From Empedobacter stercoris (GTDB taxonomy: Bacteria > Bacteroidota > Bacteroidia > Flavobacteriales > Weeksellaceae), in NCBI RefSeq assembly GCF_965137335.1, contig NZ_CBCRZD010000004.1: 64,000 nt of DNA. One strand, given 5' to 3'. A program made the position numbers and the translations under genes. Below, piece after piece: positions 43,255 to 52,736 of the stretch (position 1 is the first letter of the stretch; the number at the start of each line of letters is the position of its first letter). The notes beneath the pieces are model-generated. The model was given only the letters and a program-made list of their open reading frames with translations. It was not told the DNA's origin and did no database searches.

Positions 43255-44478
43255 TTACTTTCTAAAAATGCTGACCGGATCTACTTTTGCTGCTTTACGG
43301 GCTGGAATGTATCCGGCAAAAAATGTAATCACTAAGCCCATAACAATTCCCTGAATGAATTTCTGCAGTTCATAATCTACAGGAAAGTATCCTATGTCAC
43401 CACCGATGTAAACCTTTTTCAACAAGGTAATCATTAGCAATGCCATCAGCATTCCGCCAACTACACCGATCAAGCCAATAGATAATGCCTGCGTTACAAA
43501 AATCCGTATCACGTCGTTCCCTTTAAAACCAATAGCCTTTAATATGGCAATGTCATTTATTTTTTGGGAAACGGTCATGTTCAGGATATTGTAAATGCCA
43601 AAACCGGCAATGAGCATAATGGCTGTAGAGACAAAATTGATCATAATGAACCGCATTTTGCTGAGTGCCATCAGCGATTCGTTACTCTCTTTCCAATCTT
43701 CGGATTTGTATCCGGTTAATTGAGATAACTTTTCGGCAACGGCTGCCGCCTGGTGCGGATCTTTTACATTGACACTGATGTCTGTTACATACACATTGTT
43801 TTCTTTGAGCAATTGCTGAGCGGTGTATAGATTAACGTACGATTTGGTGTCGTCTGCAGTTGAATTAAATGATCGAAAAATACCTGCTACACGCAGGTTC
43901 TTAGTTACACCTTTTTGTGATGTAAGATTGATGTTATCACCAAGTACCAAGTTCATTTTTTCTGCTATTCCTATACCGATTACGATGCCGTTCGGGTCGG
44001 ATTTCAGGGTTTCAAATTTGCCTTCAACCATTGATGATGTAATGCTGTACATCATATCTGCTTCATCTGGCTTTATCCCGATGCTTAATCCACTCACTTG
44101 AGTTCTTCCGTTATTATAAAACACGCTTGTGTTTACCTGGGCTGTTACCACAGTTACTTCCTTTTGCTGTTGTGCCATTTCTGCAATACCGTTCGGGTTA
44201 ATGATAGTATTGACTTTGGGTACTACTTTCGGATTAGAAATCAGGTATTCGGCAGCAGTATCACTTACCAGATTTTTGCTGATGACATCATCATGGTATA
44301 ACCGAATATGTGGCGTATTTTTGAAAATATTTTCGTCAGATGCTTTATCAAAACCAACCAGTAAACTGTTCATGAAAATATAGATCGACATTCCGAGCAA
44401 CACACCAAGAACGGCTACAGCAGTCATTTTTTTGCCCGAAAACAGATAGGTTCTGGCTATGTCTGTATTAATATTCAT
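43255..44478 (-). CDS. ABC transporter permease, FtsX/MacB-type
   Basis: A 407-residue permease with one N-terminal helix, a periplasmic MacB_PCD-like domain (about 45-240) and three C-terminal helices ending with the FtsX signature (ILKAIGFKGNDVIRIFVTQALSIG, about 315-340). This is MacB topology with the ATPase encoded separately. It probably extrudes a periplasmic substrate through the TolC-like protein. Substrate unknown; in this regulon it could be a thiol conjugate or toxic sulfur compound, which is speculation. Four bases separate it from the adaptor gene. Confidence 0.9.
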   Translation of the reverse strand: MNINTDIARTYLFSGKKMTAVAVLGVLLGMSIYIFMNSLLVGFDKASDENIFKNTPHIRLYHDDVISKNLVSDTAAEYLISNPKVVPKVNTIINPNGIAEMAQQQKEVTVVTAQVNTSVFYNNGRTQVSGLSIGIKPDEADMMYSITSSMVEGKFETLKSDPNGIVIGIGIAEKMNLVLGDNINLTSQKGVTKNLRVAGIFRSFNSTADDTKSYVNLYTAQQLLKENNVYVTDISVNVKDPHQAAAVAEKLSQLTGYKSEDWKESNESLMALSKMRFIMINFVSTAIMLIAGFGIYNILNMTVSQKINDIAILKAIGFKGNDVIRIFVTQALSIGLIGVVGGMLMALLMITLLKKVYIGGDIGYFPVDYELQKFIQGIVMGLVITFFAGYIPARKAAKVDPVSIFRK

Positions 44479-44482
44479 CAGT

Positions 44483-45574
44483 CTAAGGTTTTATATGTTC
44501 CAGAATATCATCTTTGCTAATTCCTTCCAATATTTCTACATATTCGGTAGAAATGATACCTGTTTTTACAACAACGGGTTCGTCTTTTCCTTTTAGTTTT
44601 ACCTTATTTCCAAAGCCCAAATAACTTCTCGGAATTAATAAAGCATTCTTCTTTTCGCTTGTCAAAATATTGGCTTCCAACTGTGTGCCGTAAATACTAC
44701 TTGAAGGTGCTTCATTCAGCAACACTTTTACAACAAATGATTGTGTTTTTTCATCAAATGCAGCCACTATTTCACTGATTTTGCCTTCGTACACGTTGCT
44801 TTTATCTGTGTTAAACTGAATATAAACCAATTGTCCCAATTTTACTTTTCCGATGCTTTTTTCATCTACGTTCAATACCACTTCCGGTTTGCTGTCATCA
44901 GCAATTGTGGCAACAATATCTCCTTTTTTGACATAATCTCCTGTTGATTTCAGCTTGTTGACAATCGTACCATTTTGAGGTATTATCAGTTGATTGTATC
45001 GTTCTATCACTTTGCTGTTTTGTAGCTGATTTTTGTTAGAAATCTGCTGTGTTTTGGCACGTTGCAACAGTTCTGCTTTTTGCTTTTTTAAGGCATTCAG
45101 CTGTGCCAGTGAATTTTTTGCTGCCAATTGCATATTTTCAAATTCTACCTTGGCTACACTTTGCTTTTGGAACAGGTGTTCATAACGTTCAGCTTGTTGT
45201 TTGTCTTGCTCGTATTTGCTTTCTGCATAGCGAATGTTTTGTTCCAGTTGCTGAATTGCAGGCGAATTTTCCGTTAGGTTTTCGTTGGCAATGGTTAATT
45301 GTTCCTCTGCCGAATGCGTATTGATACGGTTAGACGGATTGTCGATAACCGCAATAACTTTTCCTATATTCATTTTGTCTCCCACCTCAAAATTAGCTTC
45401 GGTCAATACGCCATCTGTTTGTGCCGTGAGATGATAAGCATCATCCCAATCGAGCATTCCCGATGCAAAAACCAATTCTTTTATATCTTTTACCACCGGC
45501 TGCGCTTCTTCCTTTGAACCACAGGATTGTAGTGTAGCGAACAGTACAATGGTAACGAACAACTTTATTTTCAT
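44483..45574 (-). CDS. Periplasmic adaptor lipoprotein, HlyD/MacA type
   Basis: A 363-residue membrane-fusion protein bridging the permease to the TolC-like channel. It is a lipoprotein (MKIKLFVTIVLFATLQSCG; lipobox LQSC). Lipoyl-like halves flank a long helical hairpin (about 85-190, with heptads such as LEQNIRYAESKYEQDKQQ), followed by a beta-barrel segment (about 215-300) and a membrane-proximal end. It lies 3 bp behind the TolC-like gene in the site-7 operon. Confidence 0.88.
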   Translation of the reverse strand: MKIKLFVTIVLFATLQSCGSKEEAQPVVKDIKELVFASGMLDWDDAYHLTAQTDGVLTEANFEVGDKMNIGKVIAVIDNPSNRINTHSAEEQLTIANENLTENSPAIQQLEQNIRYAESKYEQDKQQAERYEHLFQKQSVAKVEFENMQLAAKNSLAQLNALKKQKAELLQRAKTQQISNKNQLQNSKVIERYNQLIIPQNGTIVNKLKSTGDYVKKGDIVATIADDSKPEVVLNVDEKSIGKVKLGQLVYIQFNTDKSNVYEGKISEIVAAFDEKTQSFVVKVLLNEAPSSSIYGTQLEANILTSEKKNALLIPRSYLGFGNKVKLKGKDEPVVVKTGIISTEYVEILEGISKDDILEHIKP

Positions 45575-45577
45575 AGT

Positions 45578-46903
45578 TTAAAACTTATTATTGATGATAA
45601 TTTTATTTTCACTAAATCCAATGCCTGCCAAAGCTGTAATAACATTTAGCTGGCTCAGCAGCATATCCGTTTGTGCAGTAAGTAATTTGTCTAAGGGCAG
45701 AATGTTTTCCTGATATTGATCGAAGTATTTCTGATAAGTGTCTTCTTTCAAAGTTTGAATTTTCTTAAAATTTTCGAGCTGTGAAGATGCTTTTTCGTAC
45801 TCCACCAACAAATTGCTATTGCGGGTTTCGTTCTCACGCAAAAAATGAATACGATCATTTTCCGCCATTTGCCATTGCATTTTTTTCTCTTTTACCGCCG
45901 AATATTTTGAAACGGTAGTAGGTAAATCCCAACTCAAACGAAGACCAACGTAATTAAAATCAATCCAATTGGAATTAGGGTGAAAAAAGGACGCATTACT
46001 CAAGTTTTGCCAATTAAAGGAAGATACAAATCCCAAAACGGGTAACTGTTGTTTCTGTGCCGCTTTCCATTCCTGTTCTGCCATTTTTTCTTTCAGCTGA
46101 TAATGGTTTGCCCATAAACTGTTGTTTGCTTCTGTCAATATTTGTTTATGATCAAAATCTCGAATGTTTTGATTTAAAATGGGATTGACTTCATTCTCAA
46201 AAAACAAAGCAAGATTTTGCTGTTGGATTTGGATATTAAATTGTAATTGCGAACGCTGATCCTGTAATCGAATGAGGTTCACTTCGGCTTCGTTTACATC
46301 TTGTTTGCGTACAAGCCCTTCTTCAAACCTATTGTTTACGATGGTTAAAATTTGTTTTGCAATGACAATATTCTGCTCTACCATCTGTTGCTGTCCCTGA
46401 AACGATAAGATATTAAAGTAAATGCCGTTCAACTGGTCATAAATAGTCCATTCGTTTATTTTTTGCTGATTGGCTACCAGTTCCTGATTGGTTTTGGCAA
46501 GTTTTATACGGCTTATATTTCCAAGGTTAATAATATCGAACTGCGGCTGTATGCTGAATGTGCTGACATATTGCAAACCCATTGTGATTTCACGAAAAGA
46601 ACCGGGCAAACCGCCGAAAACTTCGGCAGGAATATAATTGGTTTGCAAATTCATATTATCAATAACCTGAGCCGATACCGGAATTCTCGGATTAAAGGCA
46701 TTTCCAACTGCGGTTTTTCTGGTCAGCTCTGCTAAATTTTGCTGGATGATGTCATTTCTGAAACTGACTTTTTTCTCCTTTGCAAAGGCAAGTACTTCGT
46801 CCAGCGTATGAAATTCTTTCTTCTCCTGCGACCATACCATAAAAGGCAATAAAAGGATGACTATTAGTAATTTATGTTTGTGAATATTCACTAACTTTTT
46901 CAT
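45578..46903 (-). CDS. TolC-family outer-membrane channel
   Basis: A 441-residue outer-membrane efflux protein with signal peptide (ending VWSQ) and two OEP repeats of long helices. The NEAEVNLIRLQDQRSQLQFN and STFSIQPQFDIINLGNISR segments are typical of the family. It completes the tripartite exporter. Its gene starts 18 bp after the TetR gene ends. Confidence 0.88.
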   Translation of the reverse strand: MKKLVNIHKHKLLIVILLLPFMVWSQEKKEFHTLDEVLAFAKEKKVSFRNDIIQQNLAELTRKTAVGNAFNPRIPVSAQVIDNMNLQTNYIPAEVFGGLPGSFREITMGLQYVSTFSIQPQFDIINLGNISRIKLAKTNQELVANQQKINEWTIYDQLNGIYFNILSFQGQQQMVEQNIVIAKQILTIVNNRFEEGLVRKQDVNEAEVNLIRLQDQRSQLQFNIQIQQQNLALFFENEVNPILNQNIRDFDHKQILTEANNSLWANHYQLKEKMAEQEWKAAQKQQLPVLGFVSSFNWQNLSNASFFHPNSNWIDFNYVGLRLSWDLPTTVSKYSAVKEKKMQWQMAENDRIHFLRENETRNSNLLVEYEKASSQLENFKKIQTLKEDTYQKYFDQYQENILPLDKLLTAQTDMLLSQLNVITALAGIGFSENKIIINNKF

Positions 46904-46921
46904 TCAAAAAAATATTATAAA

Positions 46922-47503
46922 TTAGACCTTTATTAAAGCTAAAATGCTATCCATTGTTTTTTGTCCCTGAACCTCAATATCAAATTCAAAAGAAGCCAAT
47001 TTCCACTTCAGCATTTGCAGCCGAAACGTACCCATAACAATATGCACGAGTTCTTCTGAAGCTATTACTGTTCTAAAAACACCTGTCTCTTGTCCTTCCT
47101 TTATCAGGGAATTGAAACGGATGAAATTGGTTTGTAATAATTGCTTTATGGCATTTTTCACCTCATCAGAATTATCAATCAACCCGTCTGATAAAACAAT
47201 ATTGATGAAACACGGATTTTGCTTGAAATACGAAAACTGACTTTTAAAAAGTGTTGTAAACTTTCCTTCCGGTGATTGCTTTGTATTGATAATGGCATCA
47301 AAACGCTGGGTAATATTTTCTGATAAATAAGCAATTAATAGTGTTACGATTGCCTCTTTATTTTTGAAATGACGATACAAAGCACTTTCTGAAAAATGCA
47401 TTTCCCGAGCCAAATTTTTAGTTGTAAGCCCTGCAATGCCACTTTCCATCAATATTTTACCTGATGCCTTTATTATTTCCAGCTGTCTTTCAGACAAATC
47501 CAT
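46922..47503 (-). CDS. TetR/AcrR-family regulator
   Basis: A 193-residue regulator with an N-terminal HTH (about 8-52; GIAGLTTKNLAREMHFSESALYRHFKNKEAIV) and a helical ligand domain. It leads the efflux operon it probably represses, and is itself placed downstream of regulon site 7. The operon would thus answer both to the Crp/Fnr-type signal and to a ligand of this TetR protein. No TetR palindrome is obvious within the 54-bp leader. Confidence 0.9.
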   Translation of the reverse strand: MDLSERQLEIIKASGKILMESGIAGLTTKNLAREMHFSESALYRHFKNKEAIVTLLIAYLSENITQRFDAIINTKQSPEGKFTTLFKSQFSYFKQNPCFINIVLSDGLIDNSDEVKNAIKQLLQTNFIRFNSLIKEGQETGVFRTVIASEELVHIVMGTFRLQMLKWKLASFEFDIEVQGQKTMDSILALIKV

Positions 47504-47527
47504 TTAATCCAAACTATTTTAAAAATG

Positions 47528-47571
47528 TAAAAGTAGTTTGGCTCATTAAGCTACACTGTAACAAAGGTTAC
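47528..47571 (-). promoter_or_regulatory. Regulon site 7
   Basis: Operator TGTAACAAAGGTTACA (core 47558-47571), 22 bp, -7 box TACTTTTA at 47535-47528 (seven of eight). Drives tetR and the tripartite efflux operon. Confidence 0.82.
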
Positions 47572-47577
47572 ACAAAT

Positions 47578-47607
47578 AAAAAACGAGGACATTTAATCCT
47601 CGTTTTT
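47578..47607 (-). terminator. Terminator of the DinB-CMD operon
   Basis: AAAAACGAGGA / TCCTCGTTTTT stem with T-run on the minus strand, between the upstream operon and site 7. Confidence 0.88.
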
Positions 47608-47630
47608 CACTAAAGCTATTAAGCAGCTTT

Positions 47631-47996
47631 CTAAGCAAGATTTTCAATTGCTTCAAACACACAATCTACTGCCATGCTAAATGCAGGCATTCCTCCTGTA
47701 ATCGCTGCGGTTTCGCAAACTCCAAAAAGTTCTTTTACGGTAGCTCCGGCTTTTAAGGCTCCTTTGGCGTGCAATTTTGCAGGTTCTTTGTGCATACCGC
47801 CAATCAATAGAGCAAAGTGAACCAATTGCTGGGTTTTCTTGTCAAGTGGATTGTTGTAAATAAGTTGTTCTCGGTATTTTTCGATGATTTCTATGGCATC
47901 TGTTTCGTCTGAAAGTGCTGCCAATTTTAACCTTTTCTCGATGTTTTCCGGAACGAAACCCAGCAGCTCTTCGTACTTTTTTCTAATGTTTTCCAT
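47631..47996 (-). CDS. Carboxymuconolactone decarboxylase-family protein
   Basis: A 121-residue single-domain protein of the CMD/AhpD superfamily. Unlike the 213-residue relative in this island it has no CxxC; instead of the redox site it has GGMHKEPAKLHAKGALKAG, as in decarboxylase-like members, with isolated cysteines at VCETA and VDCVF. The start overlaps the DinB-like stop by one base, so the two are coupled. Function in this context is unknown. Confidence 0.8.
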   Translation of the reverse strand: MENIRKKYEELLGFVPENIEKRLKLAALSDETDAIEIIEKYREQLIYNNPLDKKTQQLVHFALLIGGMHKEPAKLHAKGALKAGATVKELFGVCETAAITGGMPAFSMAVDCVFEAIENLA

Positions 47997-48541
47997 TAGC
48001 CGATCAAGGTTGAAGTATTAGGCCATTCCATATATTCAGCCGGATAAATTCCGTTTTGACGCATCAGCATATCCACTTGTCCTAAATGGTACGAATGATG
48101 CCCAAACGTAATCCACAGAAATGCCATTACCGTGTATTTCCGTCCCATAAAGGAAACGGTTTTATTCAAATCTTCTTCGGTATAGCTTTTTAAGATTTCA
48201 AATCCTTTGGCAAAAACGTCCTTGTATTTTTCCACTAATTCCTGTCCGTCTGCAATGTTTTCCAATAAAGAAGCGTTATCGGGTTTTGGAATTGCTAATC
48301 CGCTTTCTCCTTCCTTCATCGCCTGAAACCAATGAATTTCTGCCAATACAAAATGACGGATTAATCCACCTATATTAATTGTATTCACACGAGTTCCGAG
48401 ATACATCACTTCGTTATCAATCGGTGTACTGTTAAATACTTCATCGGGAACATCTTTCAGTAATTCCAGCGTTTGAAGATAAAGTTGTTCGTGAATATTC
48501 AAGAAGCGATTGAACTCCTGTATTGTTGCCTTATTTTCCAT
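47996..48541 (-). CDS. DinB-family protein (possible thiol transferase)
   Basis: A 181-residue four-helix-bundle protein of the DinB superfamily. The metal-site His residues are visible in GGLIRHFVLAEIHWF (about 57-71) and HHSYHLGQVDML (about 149-160). Family members include bacillithiol- and mycothiol-dependent S-transferases. Many Bacteroidota make bacillithiol, so in a persulfide regulon a thiol-transfer role is attractive but unproven. It is first in a two-gene operon from site 8. Confidence 0.82.
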   Translation of the reverse strand: MENKATIQEFNRFLNIHEQLYLQTLELLKDVPDEVFNSTPIDNEVMYLGTRVNTINIGGLIRHFVLAEIHWFQAMKEGESGLAIPKPDNASLLENIADGQELVEKYKDVFAKGFEILKSYTEEDLNKTVSFMGRKYTVMAFLWITFGHHSYHLGQVDMLMRQNGIYPAEYMEWPNTSTLIG

Positions 48542-48564
48542 TTTTATTACATTTTAAACTGTTG

Positions 48565-48608
48565 TAAAATTATGTCGTAACAGGAATTTACACAGTAACC
48601 ATTGTTAC
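48565..48608 (-). promoter_or_regulatory. Regulon site 8
   Basis: Operator AGTAACCATTGTTACA (core 48595-48608), 22 bp, -7 box TAATTTTA at 48572-48565 (seven of eight). Drives the DinB-CMD operon. It lies 12 bp before the stop of the upstream methyltransferase gene. Confidence 0.82.
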
Positions 48609-48619
48609 AGAAAGGAGAT

Positions 48620-49306
48620 TTATTTCGCTTTAATAATAAATTGATACGGCAGTAAATCTACATTCACTTCAAAAGAAGTATAACCTGCTTTTTTCAACTC
48701 TGCAATTACTTCATCGATAGACACTTTATGGTCGGTTGGCGGGCCCACCGGAACATCTGTTTTGAAGAAATCAATCACGACCAATTCTCCATTGTTTTTT
48801 GTTCCTTTTTTTACTTTTGCAAAATACTCGGCTCGATTGTCAATATGGTGATAGGTATTTACGATTAACACCATATCCACTTCATTGTCTTTCAAATTAG
48901 GACTGTCAAAAGGTATTTTGCGAAGAGTGATATTATCGATTTTGTTGTCTTCCATACGTTTTTTCAGGAAAGTCTGAAACTCGTCATTTACATCGGCTGC
49001 AATTACATTTGCTCCCTGTTTGGCAAGTTTCACAGAAAAATATCCCGTTCCCGCACCGATGTCCATAATGGTTTTTCCGTTGATGTCGCCTAAATATTGC
49101 ATCACCTTGTTCGGTTGCTGGTATTCGTCACGTTCTTTGGATTCGAAACGGTTGATCAAATCATGCGTAGAAGCTTTGTGCATATACTCGTTTGCAGAGT
49201 GTGCAGGTTTTCCGTCTCCGTGACCTTTGTGTTTGTTGTGTTCTTGTGCCATAATTGTACTGGTTGAGGCAATGGCGAAGATTGCCGTAATAATTTGTTT
49301 TTTCAT
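48620..49306 (-). CDS. Class I SAM methyltransferase with signal peptide and His-rich N-terminus
   Basis: A 228-residue protein with a convincing signal peptide (MKKQIITAIFAIASTSTIMAQ) followed by a His-rich stretch (EHNKHKGHGDGKPAHSANEYMH) and a class I methyltransferase fold. Motif I is DIGAGTGYFSVKLA (about 83-96), the acidic SAM-ribose position follows at AADVND, and VDMVLIVNTYHHID is motif IV. SAM is not known to be available outside the cytoplasm, so export of such an enzyme is odd. The His-rich segment could bind copper or nickel. It is last in the operon with the OprC-like copper receptor. Confidence 0.82.
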   Translation of the reverse strand: MKKQIITAIFAIASTSTIMAQEHNKHKGHGDGKPAHSANEYMHKASTHDLINRFESKERDEYQQPNKVMQYLGDINGKTIMDIGAGTGYFSVKLAKQGANVIAADVNDEFQTFLKKRMEDNKIDNITLRKIPFDSPNLKDNEVDMVLIVNTYHHIDNRAEYFAKVKKGTKNNGELVVIDFFKTDVPVGPPTDHKVSIDEVIAELKKAGYTSFEVNVDLLPYQFIIKAK

Positions 49307-49317
49307 TTTATATCAAT

Positions 49318-50616
49318 TTAATAATTAGACTTTTTTATTTTTTCACTCCAAAAATAAGTTCCTGTTCCGATGAGTAAATTGCTCATTCCCAATATTGTTT
49401 CAAACGGATTATGGATTAATGCGTAGGTAATCATCCATACAGATAAAAGAACAAACACAATTTGAAACAGCGGAAATAACGGACTTTTGAAACCTATTCT
49501 TTGTTGATTTTGCTTTCGCAATTTGAATACCCCTAAAACTGTCATTAAAGAAGATGCAGTAAGCAATATTCCGCAATAAATCATAATCTGCTCAAAGGTG
49601 CCGGTGAGCAACAATAAGGCACTGATGCTAAACTGCAACCACAAGGCTCTTTTGGGAATGCCGTTTTCCTGTGTTTGAAAGTACGACCAAAGACGATGTT
49701 CTTTTGCAATGCTCGATGTTACTCTCGGGCCAACCCAAACCATAGCACTAATGCCTGAGATTAACAGTAATGAAATGGCCAACCCAAAGAAATTCCCTAA
49801 TTTTTCTCCCAACATTTGCTGTGTAGCAATGGTGCCTACGTTCAACTGTCCGGCTAAATAATCAACCGGAACGTGTTTCAGAAAAACGTATTGCAATAAG
49901 GCGTATAAAACCGTTACCAAAATTGTTCCTCCAATAAGTGCTTTGGGTAAAGATTTTAAAGGATTTTCAAATTCTTCAGTAATATAAGCTGCCGCATTCC
50001 AGCCCGAATAGGAATAACTTACATAAATCAATGCAATGGCAAAAGCTGTTGACGTTAATTCGGTAAAATATCCTTTTGAAGAAACAATGTCATTGCCCGA
50101 ATGTTCCGGTAAAACCAAACCAATACTGATGATTATTACAATCAAAATTACTTTGAGCAAAGTACTGATGTTTTGAAATTCGGCACTCAGTTTCAAACTT
50201 CGGGTATGGATTAATGTGATGACAGCGACCAAAGCAATACTCATCCATTTGACATTGAAATTCCCAAATGGAAAATACTCCGAAAAAGCAATCGCAGCTA
50301 AAGCAATCGGTGCCGCAAAACCAACGGTAAGCGAAATCCATCCCGAAAGATATCCGATTAAAGGATTGTAAATTTTGGACAAGAAAGCATATTCTCCTCC
50401 TGATTTTGAAATAACCGTTCCTACTTCAGCATAACTGAACGCTCCCGAAAGAGCCAAAATACCGCCTAAAACCCAAAGAGTAAGTACAACCGAAGGATTA
50501 TTCAAGTCTTTGAGTTGAAACCCTAAACTGGTAAATGCACCCGTGCCAATCATATTGGCAACCACAATGGCAATTCCTGTTAGCGTGGTGATTTTATGTT
50601 TGGATTTTGGCTGCAT
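49318..50616 (-). CDS. APC-family amino acid permease
   Basis: A 432-residue inner-membrane carrier with about twelve helices. The substrate-binding signature GTGAFTSLGFQ lies in helix 1 (about 22-32), and the FSYAEVGTVISKSGGEYAFL segment follows. This is the amino acid-polyamine-cation superfamily; the substrate cannot be read from sequence. It lies between the TonB receptor and the methyltransferase, 3 bp from the former, so the unit would bring a compound through the outer and then the inner membrane. A metal-chelating amino acid is one inference. Confidence 0.88.
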   Translation of the reverse strand: MQPKSKHKITTLTGIAIVVANMIGTGAFTSLGFQLKDLNNPSVVLTLWVLGGILALSGAFSYAEVGTVISKSGGEYAFLSKIYNPLIGYLSGWISLTVGFAAPIALAAIAFSEYFPFGNFNVKWMSIALVAVITLIHTRSLKLSAEFQNISTLLKVILIVIIISIGLVLPEHSGNDIVSSKGYFTELTSTAFAIALIYVSYSYSGWNAAAYITEEFENPLKSLPKALIGGTILVTVLYALLQYVFLKHVPVDYLAGQLNVGTIATQQMLGEKLGNFFGLAISLLLISGISAMVWVGPRVTSSIAKEHRLWSYFQTQENGIPKRALWLQFSISALLLLTGTFEQIMIYCGILLTASSLMTVLGVFKLRKQNQQRIGFKSPLFPLFQIVFVLLSVWMITYALIHNPFETILGMSNLLIGTGTYFWSEKIKKSNY

Positions 50617-50619
50617 ACA

Positions 50620-52680
50620 TTAAAATTTATATTGCATGAAAACCGTAAAATTTCTACCTGCTTCATTAATCGGTACGCTGGCAAAACCTTCTTGATTTCG
50701 AAATGCAAAATTTAAGTGGTTGTGGTATGTCTTATCAAAAATATTTAGCCCGGCTATTCCGATACTTAGTTTTTCAACAGGTTTATAACCTAACCGCACA
50801 TCCATAGTCTGATAACCTCCTGTTCTAATTTCTCCGAATGAATATGCCAACTCATTTTGGGTTGCTACAATGTTATACTGAATATTTCCCCAGAATTTTT
50901 CTTTTTCTATTCCTGTAGAAATACGGGCTGTGAAGGGAGGAATTAACGGTAAAGATTCATCAAAATCCTTATTTCTGGTATAGATATAAGACAAATCTGT
51001 TTTTAAGAAATAGTACTTTCCGAAATCCAATTTTGCAGAAGCATCAATGCCTGTTTTATAAGCGTCTTTTATATTTGTAAATACTTTTGCATCAGCTGCT
51101 ATATCAGGCTCAATCACTGCCGAAATATAATTTTTCAAAAAGCCATAATATACAGATCCCTCAAAACGAATAGTATTAAAAAAGCCACTTAGGTTTTCAT
51201 AACCGCTTAATCCAATTTCAAACTGATTATTTATTTCAGCTTTCAAATCAGGATTTCCGGTATAAGTATAGCTATCCTGTCCTACATTGAACTGGTTGAT
51301 GTATCGCTCGATCATATTGGCAGAACGCACACCACGACCATAAGCAAATTCTAAAAAAAGGCGGTCTGAAAATGCTTTTTTCAACGAAATGGTTCCGCTT
51401 ATATTATGCTCTGTTCTTTTATCCAAATCATACAATGCGAAAAAATCAGCTTCTGGTTTACGAATGTCTGAAATGACCATATCGTAACGTAATCCTGCGG
51501 ATAAAATATAGGAAGGCAGAAAGTTCCACTTAGCTTCCGTAAAAGCTCCTATATCGTCAATATACGAATCCTGCCATATAGAATTTATTCTTGTAATAGG
51601 GTTAGGTAATGGATTGCCATTCTGCATCTTTATCAGTCTTGTGCGGTCTCCATCTCTGCTGATGTGTAGATAATCCACTCCGCTAAAAAAATGAAGTTTA
51701 TCGGACGTTTTCCATTCCAATTCTGCTTTTGCCCCGATGGTTGTAGAATTTACATCGGCCGCTGCTTCGGTTGCTGTCGCTGTGGAGCGTTTGTAATTGG
51801 TCATCAGATGATCTACATAACTGTAGTAGGTTTTTACTTGCAGACTTTTCAGATTTTTCCCAACATTATCCCATTTGTAATCCAATGAAGCAATGCTGCT
51901 GTTGTCATATTCGGTATCCATAGGAAGACCTGCGTGCAACACATCACGTCCGAAAGCCTGTCTCCAGGATGCTTGTATACGCTGATTCGGATGGATATTA
52001 TAGCCTAATTTCAAACCATAGTCAGTACTTCTGAATGAAGATGGAATTTTTGTATCATCACCGTCTTTGTAATTGCCATAATCTCTGTAACCGAAATTAC
52101 CAGCTACGTCAAATTTATGCGTTACATACTGTAGCTGAGCCATTCCTACGTAGGCATTTCCATTGGTTTCGTAGCCTGAAGCCACCGAACCGTGAAAGCC
52201 GTGTTCTCCTTTTGATGGATTGCGTGTGACCAGATTGACGATGCCTCCAAAATTTGCACCGTACCGCACACTATAGGGACCTTTAATGATTTCTATTTTC
52301 TCAATTTCTTCAGGTGAAATGTGAGAGGTGATCGGATCCATACGATTGGGACAAGCGTGCATCACTTTCAGTCCACCATCGTATTGAATGTTCAATTGCT
52401 CATATTGTGCACCACGAAATGTGGGATCCATTGCGTAATTTCCTCTCTTTATCAAGGAAAATCCATTGATGTCACTAAACAAGCCCGCAACATTTTTGGG
52501 TTGGACTATTTTTTCATTATAGTTGTTGGAAACTTTACTGAATGTGGGGTTTTCCAATCTATAACCCGTAATTATTATTTCATTGAGGATCGTTGTTTTT
52601 ATAGTATCCTCTTTTTGCTCACTTTGAGCCATAGTTATATAAGGCACAATACAAAGCAAAGTCAATAGTATTGATTTCAT
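50620..52680 (-). CDS. OprC/NosA-like TonB-dependent copper receptor
   Basis: A 686-residue TonB receptor with signal peptide (ending TMAQ), plug domain (about 30-165) and barrel. In the plug it has MHACPNRMDPITSHISPEE (from about 107), which matches the CxxxM copper-binding motif of Pseudomonas OprC/NosA in the same place, followed by IEKIEIIKGPYSVRYG and GGIVNLVTRNPS. This identifies it as a probable copper importer rather than a siderophore receptor. It is second in the operon from site 9, behind a small cysteine-containing exported protein and before an APC permease. Confidence 0.85.
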   Translation of the reverse strand: MKSILLTLLCIVPYITMAQSEQKEDTIKTTILNEIIITGYRLENPTFSKVSNNYNEKIVQPKNVAGLFSDINGFSLIKRGNYAMDPTFRGAQYEQLNIQYDGGLKVMHACPNRMDPITSHISPEEIEKIEIIKGPYSVRYGANFGGIVNLVTRNPSKGEHGFHGSVASGYETNGNAYVGMAQLQYVTHKFDVAGNFGYRDYGNYKDGDDTKIPSSFRSTDYGLKLGYNIHPNQRIQASWRQAFGRDVLHAGLPMDTEYDNSSIASLDYKWDNVGKNLKSLQVKTYYSYVDHLMTNYKRSTATATEAAADVNSTTIGAKAELEWKTSDKLHFFSGVDYLHISRDGDRTRLIKMQNGNPLPNPITRINSIWQDSYIDDIGAFTEAKWNFLPSYILSAGLRYDMVISDIRKPEADFFALYDLDKRTEHNISGTISLKKAFSDRLFLEFAYGRGVRSANMIERYINQFNVGQDSYTYTGNPDLKAEINNQFEIGLSGYENLSGFFNTIRFEGSVYYGFLKNYISAVIEPDIAADAKVFTNIKDAYKTGIDASAKLDFGKYYFLKTDLSYIYTRNKDFDESLPLIPPFTARISTGIEKEKFWGNIQYNIVATQNELAYSFGEIRTGGYQTMDVRLGYKPVEKLSIGIAGLNIFDKTYHNHLNFAFRNQEGFASVPINEAGRNFTVFMQYKF

Positions 52681-52736
52681 TTTTTAAAATTTGATGAATG
52701 ATAAATGTGTCCCGTGAATATATCAGGGATTTTAAT

